Shown here piece by piece: positions 1 to 6,869 of a DNA stretch of 13,727 nucleotides. Position numbers and translations under genes: made by a program. Below the pieces are notes generated by a model, which made no database searches, was not told the DNA's origin, and worked only from the letters and a program-made list of their open reading frames with translations. The stretch is from Tranquillimonas sp964472855 (GTDB lineage Bacteria > Pseudomonadota > Alphaproteobacteria > Rhodobacterales > Rhodobacteraceae): the NCBI GenBank assembly GCA_964472855.1, contig CAYYMJ010000062.1, positions 1-13,727 of the forward strand, read 5' to 3'. How positions within the stretch are numbered: the stretch's first letter is position 1; every line of letters begins with the position of its first letter.

Positions 1-46
1 CGCATGTTTTGAAACGGCTATTTCTTTTGAACGCGAAACGCCCTGG

Positions 47-511
47 TCAGGCCGCCTGGCTTTCACCGATCTCGGTCAGGACCGCATACAGCGTGGCCGG
101 GTCGCTGTTGGCCCGAAGTTTCTTGCAGATCGCCGGGTTGCGCATGGTGCGCGAGACCGCGGCCAGCGCCTTGAGATGCTCGACCCCCGCCGTTTCCGGC
201 GCCAGCAGCGCGAACACCAGATCGATGGGCTTGCGGTCGGGGGCCGTGAATTCCATCGGCTTTTCCACCCGCAGGAACACGCCGGTTACCGACGCTATCC
301 CGTTCAGCCGCGCGTGGGGCAGGGCAACGCCGTGCCCCACGGCGGTTGGGCCAAGGCTTTCACGTTCCAGCAGCGCATCGACCGTGGCCGGCGCAGGCAA
401 CCCATGGCAGCTTTCGGCAATGTCCGCGATTTCCTGGAACAGTCGCTTCTTGCTGCCGAAAGTCGCGCCAAGCCGCACGGCGGCCGGGACCAGTAGATTT
501 GAAAGAAGCAT
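47..511 (-). CDS. ptsN: PTS IIA-like nitrogen regulatory protein PtsN (EIIA-Ntr)
   Basis: This 154-residue protein is a full-length EIIA-Ntr, the last phosphoacceptor of the nitrogen phosphotransferase chain (PtsP, NPr, PtsN). That chain signals nitrogen and potassium status rather than moving sugar. The PTS EIIA type-2 fold covers almost the whole protein. The phosphorylated histidine is His66, in the motif GHGVALPHARL. The usual N-terminal opening (MLLSNLLVPAAVRL, then SKKRLFQEIA) supports the ATG at 511, which has a weak AGG about five bases upstream. The gene lies 36 nt downstream of hpf on the same strand, a pairing conserved in proteobacteria, so the two are probably co-transcribed. No sugar-PTS permease domain is attached. 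The 46 nt beyond the stop show no terminator before the window edge. Family identity is secure; which targets it regulates in this organism cannot be seen. Confidence 0.96.
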   Translation of the reverse strand: MLLSNLLVPAAVRLGATFGSKKRLFQEIADIAESCHGLPAPATVDALLERESLGPTAVGHGVALPHARLNGIASVTGVFLRVEKPMEFTAPDRKPIDLVFALLAPETAGVEHLKALAAVSRTMRNPAICKKLRANSDPATLYAVLTEIGESQAA

Positions 512-547
512 GAAGGCCTGCCAGCGATTCGAGGTCTGGGCGGCTGT

Positions 548-1126
548 TTACCGCGAAGGGTTCGGGTCGATCCAGCCGATATTTCCGTCCTCGCGCCGAT
601 ATACGATGTTATAGCCGTCATCTTGCCGGTCATTGCGGAACACCAGCACCGGGGCGCCCGCCAGTTCCATCTGCATCACCGCTTCGCCGACCGTAAGCGA
701 GGGGATCCGCGTTTCCATTTCGGCAATGATGATCGGTTGCAGGCTTTCGGGTTCGCTGTCGCCGTCGCCCGCGGACGCGGCCAGCACGTAGGACGCACCG
801 TTGGCCACGTCGACCGGCTCGGCCCGGTCGCGGTGGTGGTCTTTCAGCCGCCGCTTGTAACGCCGCAACTGCTTGTCCAGCCGCTCGGCGGCTTGATCCA
901 GTGCCGCATGGACCTCGGGCGCGCGGCCGCGTGCCTGAACCGTCAGCCCGGTCGACAGGTGAATGACCGTCTCGCAGACAAATTCATGCCCGATCTTGGA
1001 AAAGACGACCGAAATGTCGGTGGGCCGCCCGGGGTATTTCTCGATCACGGCATCAATGTCACGCTGTGCCCGCGCCTGCAGGGCCTCGCCGATGTCGATT
1101 TGCTTGCCGCTGATCTGGTACCGCAT
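548..1126 (-). CDS. hpf: Ribosome hibernation promoting factor, long form
   Basis: This 192-residue protein matches long-form HPF, which binds the decoding region of stalled 70S ribosomes and pairs them into inactive 100S dimers in stationary phase. The N-terminal RaiA/YfiA domain spans about residues 1-98, begins MRYQISGKQIDIGEAL and ends in a basic segment (KQLRRYKRRLKDHH). A low-complexity linker (about 100-130) leads to the C-terminal dimerisation domain (about 133-190), which carries VGEAVMQMEL and NIVYRREDGNIGWIDP. The start at 1126 is chosen because GAAGGAGAAACA lies directly upstream and the family begins here. An in-frame extension to 1324 has no family support. A GC-rich hairpin lies just upstream of the ribosome binding site. 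The gene is followed by ptsN. Unlike many proteobacteria, rpoN does not precede it. Confidence 0.96.
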   Translation of the reverse strand: MRYQISGKQIDIGEALQARAQRDIDAVIEKYPGRPTDISVVFSKIGHEFVCETVIHLSTGLTVQARGRAPEVHAALDQAAERLDKQLRRYKRRLKDHHRDRAEPVDVANGASYVLAASAGDGDSEPESLQPIIIAEMETRIPSLTVGEAVMQMELAGAPVLVFRNDRQDDGYNIVYRREDGNIGWIDPNPSR

Positions 1127-1340
1127 TGTTTCTCCTTCACTGAAAATGGCCGCCCCGTGGCGGGGGCGGGCCGGAATGGTCAATATGGTGGGATATGCCC
1201 TGATTTCGCTGCCTCGCCACCATGGGGTCGAGGCATTGCCGGTCCGTTGATGGGAGGGACACGAGCGTAAGGGGCCGTCGCATTCATCACCTGCATTTGG
1301 CGCCGGAAACCGGGGCGCTGTCAACGGCGGGTTGCGGATT
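1127..1340 (-). promoter_or_regulatory. Intergenic leader of hpf with two GC-rich inverted repeats
   Basis: These 214 nt separate the lptB stop from the hpf start and presumably hold the hpf promoter. Two inverted repeats stand out. One, at 1299-1317, has arms GCGCC and GGCGC and lies just after lptB; it may act as a weak terminator, though no T-run follows it. The other, at 1148-1172, pairs GGCCGCCCC with GGGGCGGGCC apart from one bulged G. On the minus strand it is followed by ATTTTC and then the hpf ribosome binding site, so it could be an attenuator or a leader structure. I could not pick out convincing -35 and -10 boxes by eye. Confidence 0.4.
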
Positions 1341-2099
1341 TCAGCCCAGACGAAAGCCTTCGCCCAGATAGACGCGGCGGACGTTTTCGTCCTTGACGAC
1401 TTCGTCCGCGCGACCGCTCATCAACAAGCCGCCATCATGAAGGATATAGGCACGATCCACGATTCCCAAAGTCTCGCGCACGTTATGATCGGTGATCAGC
1501 ACGCCGATGCCACGCGACTTGAGGTCAGAGACCAGCGTGCGGATATCCGACACGGCGATCGGGTCGACCCCGGCGAACGGTTCGTCCAGCAGCAGGTATT
1601 TCGGGTTGGCGGCCAGCGACCGCGCAATCTCGGCCCGGCGCCGCTCGCCGCCGGACAGGGCCTGCGCCGGGGTGCGCCGCAAATGCGAGATGGAAAACTC
1701 GCTGAGCAGATCTTCCAGCCGTTCGCGCCGCGCCACAGGGTTGGGTTCCGAGATCTCCAGCACCGACAGGATATTGTCTTCGACGCTCATGCCGCGAAAG
1801 ATCGACACTTCTTGCGGCAGATAGCCAATCCCCAGCCGGGCCCGGCGATACATGGGCAGATTGCTGACATCGCGGCCGTCGATGACGATCCGCCCGCCTT
1901 CGGCCTGGATCAGCCCGGCAATGGCGTAAAAGCAGGTGGTCTTGCCCGATCCGTTGGGCCCCAGAAGGGCCACGACCTCGCCGCGGCGAAGTTCAAGGCT
2001 GACATCGCGGATGACCGGGCGGCGGCGATAGCTTTTGCGCAGATTGACGACCTGAAGCCCGGCAAGCCCGGGCGTCACGGTCAGTTCGGGCGCCGCCAT
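1341..2099 (-). CDS. lptB: LPS export ABC transporter ATP-binding protein LptB
   Basis: LptB is the cytoplasmic ATPase that powers extraction of lipopolysaccharide from the inner membrane by LptFG and its passage along the LptC-LptA bridge. The 252-residue protein has Walker A GPNGSGKTT (48-56), a Q-loop glutamine near 96 (YLPQEVSIFRGMSVEDN, typical of LptB), the signature LSGGERRRAEIAR (149-161), Walker B YLLLDEPFAGVDP with catalytic Glu173, and the H-loop His205 (LITDHNVRET). The YILHDGG and VRRVYLGEGF strings near the C terminus are also typical. The ATG at 2099 shares one base with the lptA stop (TGATG), which implies translational coupling. A longer in-frame reading upstream runs out of frame through lptA and is not real. 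lptF and lptG are not in the window. Confidence 0.97.
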   Translation of the reverse strand: MAAPELTVTPGLAGLQVVNLRKSYRRRPVIRDVSLELRRGEVVALLGPNGSGKTTCFYAIAGLIQAEGGRIVIDGRDVSNLPMYRRARLGIGYLPQEVSIFRGMSVEDNILSVLEISEPNPVARRERLEDLLSEFSISHLRRTPAQALSGGERRRAEIARSLAANPKYLLLDEPFAGVDPIAVSDIRTLVSDLKSRGIGVLITDHNVRETLGIVDRAYILHDGGLLMSGRADEVVKDENVRRVYLGEGFRLG

Positions 2100-2590
2100 C
2101 AGTTGCCGCCGGGCTGGAACACGGTGCGCACCCGCCCCTGCATCAGGCCGGTGCCGGCGGTCAGGTCGATGACAAGGCTGTCGGCGCTGAGCGCGCTGCT
2201 GCCCTGGGTCAGCAGGACATTGCCGGTCATCGACACGGTGCCGCTGTCCAGCGCATAAATCGCTTCGCCGGCCTCGGCCGCCTCGGACGGGCTGACCAGC
2301 GTCACGCCGCCGCTGGCGCGCAATTCCTTGATGCGGCCGGCCTGGTCGGCGGCATAGATCACCACGATTTCCGCGGCCGACATGCGGATGCCGCCCTGAA
2401 CCACCAGCACGTTGCCGCGAAACACGGCCGAGCCGTTGGCCTGGTCGATGCTCAGCGAGTCGGCGGTCACCTCGACCGGTTCGGTGGTGTTCTGCACCAG
2501 CCCGGAAAAGGCGATGCTGGTGCCTTGTGCCACGGCGGCCGCCGGCAAGGTCATGGCCAGGGCCAATGCGAAAATAACCGACCGGATCAC
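2099..2590 (-). CDS. lptA: LPS transport periplasmic protein LptA
   Basis: LptA is the periplasmic bridge protein that forms the jellyroll channel carrying lipopolysaccharide from LptC to LptD. The 163-residue protein starts with a signal peptide (hydrophobic core VIFALALAMTLPAAA, cleavage likely after AVA at about residue 21). One OstA/LptA domain follows, with repeats such as VTADSLSIDQANGSAVFRGN and ALDSGTVSMTGNVLLTQG. The start is a GTG at 2590, preceded by a perfect AGGAGG (2597-2602) six bases away. The lptC stop TGA overlaps this GTGA by four bases. The downstream lptB start overlaps the lptA stop. A continuous reading from lptC through the N run into this gene is an artefact of treating N as coding. 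Confidence 0.93.
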   Translation of the reverse strand: MIRSVIFALALAMTLPAAAVAQGTSIAFSGLVQNTTEPVEVTADSLSIDQANGSAVFRGNVLVVQGGIRMSAAEIVVIYAADQAGRIKELRASGGVTLVSPSEAAEAGEAIYALDSGTVSMTGNVLLTQGSSALSADSLVIDLTAGTGLMQGRVRTVFQPGGN

Positions 2591-2971
2591 TGCGCGCCTC
2601 CTGTTGTTGTTGGCGGCGAGTATAACAGCCGCACCCCATCGNNNNNNNNNNNNNNNNNNNNNNNNNNNNNNNNNNNNNNNNNNNNNNNNNNNNNNNNNNN
2701 NNNNNNNNNNNNNNNNNNNNNNNNNNNNNNNNNNNNNNNNNGCGCCCAGCGTCACGGCGCTGCCGTCATCGGTCAGCCCGGCGAAATTGGGGGCGCGGAT
2801 GCGCTGGTCTTCCAGCAGGGTATCAAGCTCGGCCACAGAATAGGGAATCGGACCGCCGCCGTCTCGCCCGCGCGACACCAGAAACACGGTCGACAGGATG
2901 CCCAGCGCCACCAGCGGCAGCAGGATCTTCAGCCAGGCCACAAGACGCGAATATGTGTCGAACCGGGCCAT
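2587..2971 (-). CDS. lptC: LPS export periplasmic protein LptC, interrupted by an assembly gap
   Basis: LptC is a bitopic inner-membrane protein that receives lipopolysaccharide from LptBFG and hands it to LptA. The N-terminal 76 codons (2742-2971) are readable: MARFDTYSRLVAWLKILLPL, one membrane segment (about residues 12-33), then a periplasmic start with IPYSVAELDTLLEDQRIRAPNFAGL. After the 100-N run, the last 17 codons (DGVRLLYSPPTTTGGAQ) end in a TGA at 2587-2589 that overlaps the lptA start. The two parts are not in frame across 100 bases, so the true missing length differs from 100. From the usual family size of about 200 residues, roughly 300 bp are probably missing. The start lies 9 nt after the rnd-like stop. 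The C-terminal assignment rests on position and the GVRLLY ending, so it is less certain than the N terminus. Confidence 0.82.
2642..2741. other. Assembly gap (100 N) inside lptC
   Basis: Exactly 100 N, the conventional length for a scaffold gap of unknown size. The frames on either side require a true length that leaves remainder 2 on division by 3, and LptC family length suggests about 300 bp. Confidence 0.99.
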
Positions 2972-2980
2972 GGGCCGTTG

Positions 2981-3592
2981 TCAGTGGGCGAAGATGTCGG
3001 TTTCGGGCCAGCCGGCAACGTCCAGCCGGGCCCGGGTCGGCAGAAAGCCGAAACAGGCCGCCGCCATGTCGCTGCGGCCTTCGCGGTCCAGCCGTTTGAC
3101 CATCTCGTCGCGCAGCCGGTGCAGATACAGCACGTCCGACGCGGCATAGTCGCGCTGGGCGCTGGTGATCTCGGGCGCGCCCCAGTCGCTCATCTGTTGA
3201 TGCTTCGAGATGTCGACGCCCAGCAGTTCGCCCAACAGAACCTTCAGCCCGTGCCGGTCGGTGTAGGTGCGCACCAGTTTCGACGCGATCTTGGTGCAAA
3301 ACACAGGCTGGGCCAGCACGCCGAACGTGTGCCACAGAACCGCGATGTCGAAGCGGCCGAAATGGAACAGCTTCAGCACATCGGGATCGGCGATCAGTGC
3401 TTCAAGATTGGGGGCGCGGGTCTGGCCCGGCGCGATCTGGACCAGATGCGCGTTGCCGTCGCCCGATGACAGCTGAACCAGACACAGCCGGTCGCGGTGC
3501 GGGTTCAGGCCCATGGTTTCGCAGTCGATCGCGACCTCGCCACCCAGATCCAGCCCGTCGGGCAGATCGCCCGTATAAAGTTCGACCGTCAT
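2981..3592 (-). CDS. Ribonuclease D-like 3'-5' exonuclease (DEDDy family)
   Basis: This 203-residue protein is a DEDDy-type 3'-5' exonuclease related to RNase D, a metal-dependent enzyme that trims RNA 3' ends. ExoI is AIDCETMGLNP with Asp23 and Glu25, ExoII is FHFGRFDIAVL with Asp82, and ExoIII is DYAASDVLYL with Tyr149 and Asp153, so the catalytic set is complete. It is about half the length of classical E. coli RNase D and has no HRDC domains. This compact form is common in alphaproteobacteria, and the substrate may differ from that of RNase D. The ATG at 3592 has AAAGGGG six bases upstream. It is the first gene of the rnd-lptC-lptA-lptB run and lies 9 nt from lptC, so it probably shares their promoter. 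Confidence 0.93.
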   Translation of the reverse strand: MTVELYTGDLPDGLDLGGEVAIDCETMGLNPHRDRLCLVQLSSGDGNAHLVQIAPGQTRAPNLEALIADPDVLKLFHFGRFDIAVLWHTFGVLAQPVFCTKIASKLVRTYTDRHGLKVLLGELLGVDISKHQQMSDWGAPEITSAQRDYAASDVLYLHRLRDEMVKRLDREGRSDMAAACFGFLPTRARLDVAGWPETDIFAH

Positions 3593-3798
3593 GGCGCGCC
3601 CCTTTGGAAAATGATGCCTTGGCCATACTTGCCCACCCGGCCCGAGGCAAGCTTGGCACCGGCGCCGCCGCCGGGCCGCGATGCGACCGGACGTCCGCGA
3701 AGATTGACAGTGCCGCCGGGAATGCAAAGATACGCTATACCAGCGCCGTCGGGCAGGGGCGCCACAGCCCCGCCGAACCGGCCCAAGGCGGAGTGCGT
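3593..3798. promoter_or_regulatory. Divergent promoter region between rnd/lpt and the ABC export operon
   Basis: These 206 nt separate two divergent operons and must hold both start regions. On the plus strand a perfect -35-like TTGACA lies at 3704-3709. The sequence 17-19 bases further on (AAGATACG) is a poor -10, and TATAC at 3736-3740 is too far away for standard spacing. The plus-strand ribosome binding site is AAGGCGGA, just before the ATG at 3799. I could not define the minus-strand promoter. Confidence 0.4.
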
Positions 3799-4506
3799 AT
3801 GAGCCTGCCGGCATTCAAGACCACCGATCTGGCCAAGGTCTATGGCAGTGGCCATGCCGCCGTGCATGCCCTGCGTGGCGTGAACCTTGAAATCCCCGAG
3901 GGCGAGATCGTGGTGCTGCTGGGTCCGTCGGGCAGCGGCAAGTCGACATTGCTGAACATCATCGGCGGGCTTGACCGGGCGACGTCGGGCACGGCGTGGT
4001 TCCGCGACCGCAACCTTGGCGAGATGACCGACCGCCAGCTGACGCGGTTTCGCCGCGACCATGTGGGCTTTGTCTTTCAGTTCTACAACCTGATGCCCAG
4101 CCTGACCGCCCGTGAAAATGTCGAGCTGGTGACCGAGATTTCCGGCGACCCGCTGGAACCCGACGCGGCGCTGGCGCTGGTGGGGCTGGGCGACCGCACC
4201 AACCATTTTCCGGCCCAGCTTTCGGGCGGGGAACAACAGCGTGTCGCCATTGCCCGCGCGGTGGCCAAGCAGCCGGACGTGCTGTTTTGCGACGAACCCA
4301 CCGGCGCGCTGGACAGCGACACCGGCCGCGCGGTGCTGTCGGTCTTGCGCGACGTCAATGCCAAGCTTGGGTCGACCGTGCTTATGGTGACGCACAACGC
4401 CGCCACGGCCGCCATGGCCGACCGCGTGATCAATTTTGCCGACGGCGACATCCGCGAGATCGTCGTGAACGCCGAAAGAAAGGACCCGCAGCTGATCGAA
4501 TGGTAA
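3799..4506 (+). CDS. ABC transporter ATP-binding protein (MacB/LolD type)
   Basis: This 235-residue ATPase energises an FtsX/MacB-type (mechanotransmission) ABC transporter. It contains Walker A GPSGSGKST (42-50), Q-loop Gln94 (FVFQFYNLMPSLTARENV, typical of the LolD/MacB/FtsE group), signature LSGGEQQRVAIARA (141-154), Walker B VLFCDEPTGALD with catalytic Glu166, and H-loop His199 (VTHN). The start at 3799 has AAGGCGGA six bases upstream. Longer in-frame readings lack domain homology. The gene overlaps the permease by seven bases, so the two are translated together. The genetic context (ATPase, permease, periplasmic adaptor) resembles DevBCA or MacAB exporters rather than the lipoprotein sorter LolCDE. 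The substrate cannot be inferred from the sequence. Confidence 0.95.
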   Translation: MSLPAFKTTDLAKVYGSGHAAVHALRGVNLEIPEGEIVVLLGPSGSGKSTLLNIIGGLDRATSGTAWFRDRNLGEMTDRQLTRFRRDHVGFVFQFYNLMPSLTARENVELVTEISGDPLEPDAALALVGLGDRTNHFPAQLSGGEQQRVAIARAVAKQPDVLFCDEPTGALDSDTGRAVLSVLRDVNAKLGSTVLMVTHNAATAAMADRVINFADGDIREIVVNAERKDPQLIEW

Positions 4507-6866
4507 GCCCGCTGGACCACAAGCTGATGCGCGATCTCTGGCGCATGAAGGGGCAGGCCACCGCCATTGCCCTGGTGATGGGCGTCGGCGTGATGATGAT
4601 GGTGATGATGACGGGGCTGCATGCCTCGCTGGTGCAGACCCGGGACACCTATTACGAACGCTACCGGCTGGCCGAGATCTTCGCCCCCGTGGCCCGGGCG
4701 CCGGTGCGGCTGATCCACCGGCTTGAACAGATCGACGGCGTGTCCGTGGCTGTCGGGCGGGTGTCTGGCAACGCGCTGATCGACCTGCCGGGCATAGCCC
4801 TGCCCATGCAGGCGCGCGCCCTGTCGCTGCCCGACCGTGGCGACCCGGCGCTGAACGACATCTTCCTGACCGACGGCCGCCTTCTGAACGCGCGCCGGGC
4901 CGACGAGATCCTGTTGCTGGAAAGCTTTGCCAAGGCGCACGGGCTGGAACCCGGCGATACACTGCGGGCCACGATGAACGGGTCGCGGCGCAGCTTCGCG
5001 ATCGTCGGTCTGGCGCAGTCGCCGGAATATCTGTACATCACCGCCCCCGGCGAGATCGTGCCGGACGACGCGCGCTTTGGCGTCATCTGGATGAGCCGTT
5101 CGGCGCTGGCGGCGGCCTATGACATGGACGGCGCCTTCAACGAGGCACTGCTGGCCATTCGCCGCGATGCCCGCCCCGACGCGATAATGGACGCGGTCGA
5201 CCGGGTGCTGGCGCCCTATGGCGGGTTGGGCAGCTATCATCTGGACGACCAGTTTTCGAACCGCTTTGTCAGCCAAGAGATCGACGGGATCGAAGCCTCG
5301 TCAACCACGGTTCCACCGATCTTTCTGGCCGTGGCGGCCTTCCTTTTGTACATCGTCATTGGCCGCATGGTGCAGGCCGAGCGCGAACAGATCGGCCTGC
5401 TGAAGGCCTTCGGCTATACCGATACCGAGGTCGGCAGCCACTATTTCAAGATGGTGATGGTCATCGCAACCGGCGGGGCGCTGGTGGGCTGTGTCGCCGG
5501 CATTGCCTCGGGGCGGGCGATGATCGGGGTCTATACGCAGTTCTACAAGTTTCCCTTCCTGGTGTTCGAGCTTGAGCCCGCCTCGTTCGTGATCGGGGTG
5601 CTGGTGTCGATTGTCGCGGCGTCGGCTGGCGGCATTCTGGTGCTGCGCCGGGTGGTCCGCCTGACGCCCGCCGCGGCCATGCGCCCGCCCGCGCCGCCCG
5701 ATTACAGCCGCGCCGGCCGGTTCGCCGCCGGTCTGACCGGGTGGCTGGACCAGCCGTCGCGCATGGTGCTGCGCCGGATCACCCGCCAGCCCGGGCGTAT
5801 GGCGGGTGCGGTTCTGGGCATATCCGCCGGCATGGCGCTGTCGGCGGCCATGATCTCGCTTTATGCCGGGTTCGACCGCACCATCGATCTGACCTTTTCG
5901 GTGGTCGACCGCAGCGACGTATTCGTCAGCTTTACCCATCCGGTCAGCGACAAGACCCTGTTCGAGCTGAAGCGGATCGAGGGCGTCGAGCGGGTCGAGC
6001 CGGTGCGCGCGGTGTCGGCGGTGTTGCACAACGGCACCCGGTCGCACCGCAGCGCCATCACCGGCCTGCCGCAACGGGCCGAACTGAACCGGGCCATTGC
6101 CGCCGACAATTCCGCCATCGCCATGCCGCAAAGCGGCGTCGTGCTGGCCCGGGCGCTGGCCGACATCCTGCAGATCCAGCCGGGCGACATTTTGACGGTC
6201 GAGGTGCGCGAGGGCCGCCAGCCGACCCTGCAGATCCCGGTGGTTTCGCTGGCCGATACCTTGCTGGGTGCGCCGGCCTGGATGGATATCGACGCCCTGA
6301 ACCGCAAGCTGAACGAACCGGGGCGCGTGTCGGGCGCCTATCTGACGATCGACGCGGCCCGGGCCGACGCGATCTATGCCCGTCTGAAAGACCTGCCCAC
6401 CGTTGCCGGGGTCAGCCTGAAATCCGATGCGCGCAACGCCCTGCAGACCATGATGAACACCGGTGCCGGGGCCATTCGTTTCGTCATGGGCGGCGTGGCC
6501 TTCCTGATCACCTTCGGGATCGTCTACAACTCGGCCCGCATCGCCTTTGCAGAACGCACGCGCGACCTTGCGTCGCTGCGGGTCATCGGCTTTTCCCGGG
6601 CCGAGGCCAGTTTCGTGCTGCTGGGCGAACTGGCTGTGGTAACGCTGCTGGCCGTGCCGCTGGGCGGCCTTGCGGGCTATGGCATGACCTTTGGCATCGC
6701 CTCGGGCTTTTCCACCGAACTCTACCAGATTCCAGCCCTGTTCGATCCGTCCAGCTATGGACAGGCGGCGCTGGTGGTGCTGTCTGCGGCCCTGGTGTCG
6801 GGACTGATCGTCAAGCGCGACCTCGATCGCATTGACCTGGTGCTGGCCTTGAAAACGCGGGAGTAG
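4500..6866 (+). CDS. FtsX-like/MacB-type ABC transporter permease with two FtsX domains
   Basis: This 788-residue membrane protein is the permease partner of the preceding ATPase. The layout is an internal duplication. First half: TM1 near 20-42 (methionine-rich GVGVMMMVMMTG), a periplasmic MacB_PCD-like domain to about 270, and three helices near 275-292, 317-340 and 363-385. Second half: a helix near 433-458, a second periplasmic domain to about 655, and three helices near 657-683, 704-733 and 753-775. The coupling-helix motifs REQIGLLKAFGYTDTEV and TRDLASLRVIGFSRAEA, one per half, are diagnostic of FtsX domains. The ATG at 4500 overlaps the ATPase stop by seven bases. The adaptor gene starts 3 nt after the stop. 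Such transporters drive efflux from the periplasm or outer leaflet by mechanotransmission; the substrate here is unknown. Confidence 0.94.
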   Translation: MVSPLDHKLMRDLWRMKGQATAIALVMGVGVMMMVMMTGLHASLVQTRDTYYERYRLAEIFAPVARAPVRLIHRLEQIDGVSVAVGRVSGNALIDLPGIALPMQARALSLPDRGDPALNDIFLTDGRLLNARRADEILLLESFAKAHGLEPGDTLRATMNGSRRSFAIVGLAQSPEYLYITAPGEIVPDDARFGVIWMSRSALAAAYDMDGAFNEALLAIRRDARPDAIMDAVDRVLAPYGGLGSYHLDDQFSNRFVSQEIDGIEASSTTVPPIFLAVAAFLLYIVIGRMVQAEREQIGLLKAFGYTDTEVGSHYFKMVMVIATGGALVGCVAGIASGRAMIGVYTQFYKFPFLVFELEPASFVIGVLVSIVAASAGGILVLRRVVRLTPAAAMRPPAPPDYSRAGRFAAGLTGWLDQPSRMVLRRITRQPGRMAGAVLGISAGMALSAAMISLYAGFDRTIDLTFSVVDRSDVFVSFTHPVSDKTLFELKRIEGVERVEPVRAVSAVLHNGTRSHRSAITGLPQRAELNRAIAADNSAIAMPQSGVVLARALADILQIQPGDILTVEVREGRQPTLQIPVVSLADTLLGAPAWMDIDALNRKLNEPGRVSGAYLTIDAARADAIYARLKDLPTVAGVSLKSDARNALQTMMNTGAGAIRFVMGGVAFLITFGIVYNSARIAFAERTRDLASLRVIGFSRAEASFVLLGELAVVTLLAVPLGGLAGYGMTFGIASGFSTELYQIPALFDPSSYGQAALVVLSAALVSGLIVKRDLDRIDLVLALKTRE

Positions 6867-6869
6867 ACG

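Noticed and set aside
1332..2258. 308-residue plus-strand open frame opposite lptB
   Set aside because: Antisense shadow of a well-supported gene, with no family features. High-GC DNA produces many such frames.
1341..2639. Extended 432-residue version of LptB
   Set aside because: The first 180 residues are lptA read in the wrong frame. LptB homology begins at the ATG at 2099.
2099..2971. A single 290-residue open frame covering LptC N-terminus and LptA
   Set aside because: It exists only because 100 N are read as codons. The real LptA has its own GTG start with a perfect AGGAGG, and the LptC end lies in another frame.
3397..3798. N-terminal extension of the ABC ATPase
   Set aside because: The extension overlaps the rnd-like gene, has arginine- and proline-rich composition, and the ribosome binding site and family start are at 3799.
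4600..4620. ATG-rich short tandem repeat in the permease as a mobile or regulatory repeat
   Set aside because: It encodes the methionine-rich part of the first membrane helix in frame and is too short to be anything else.
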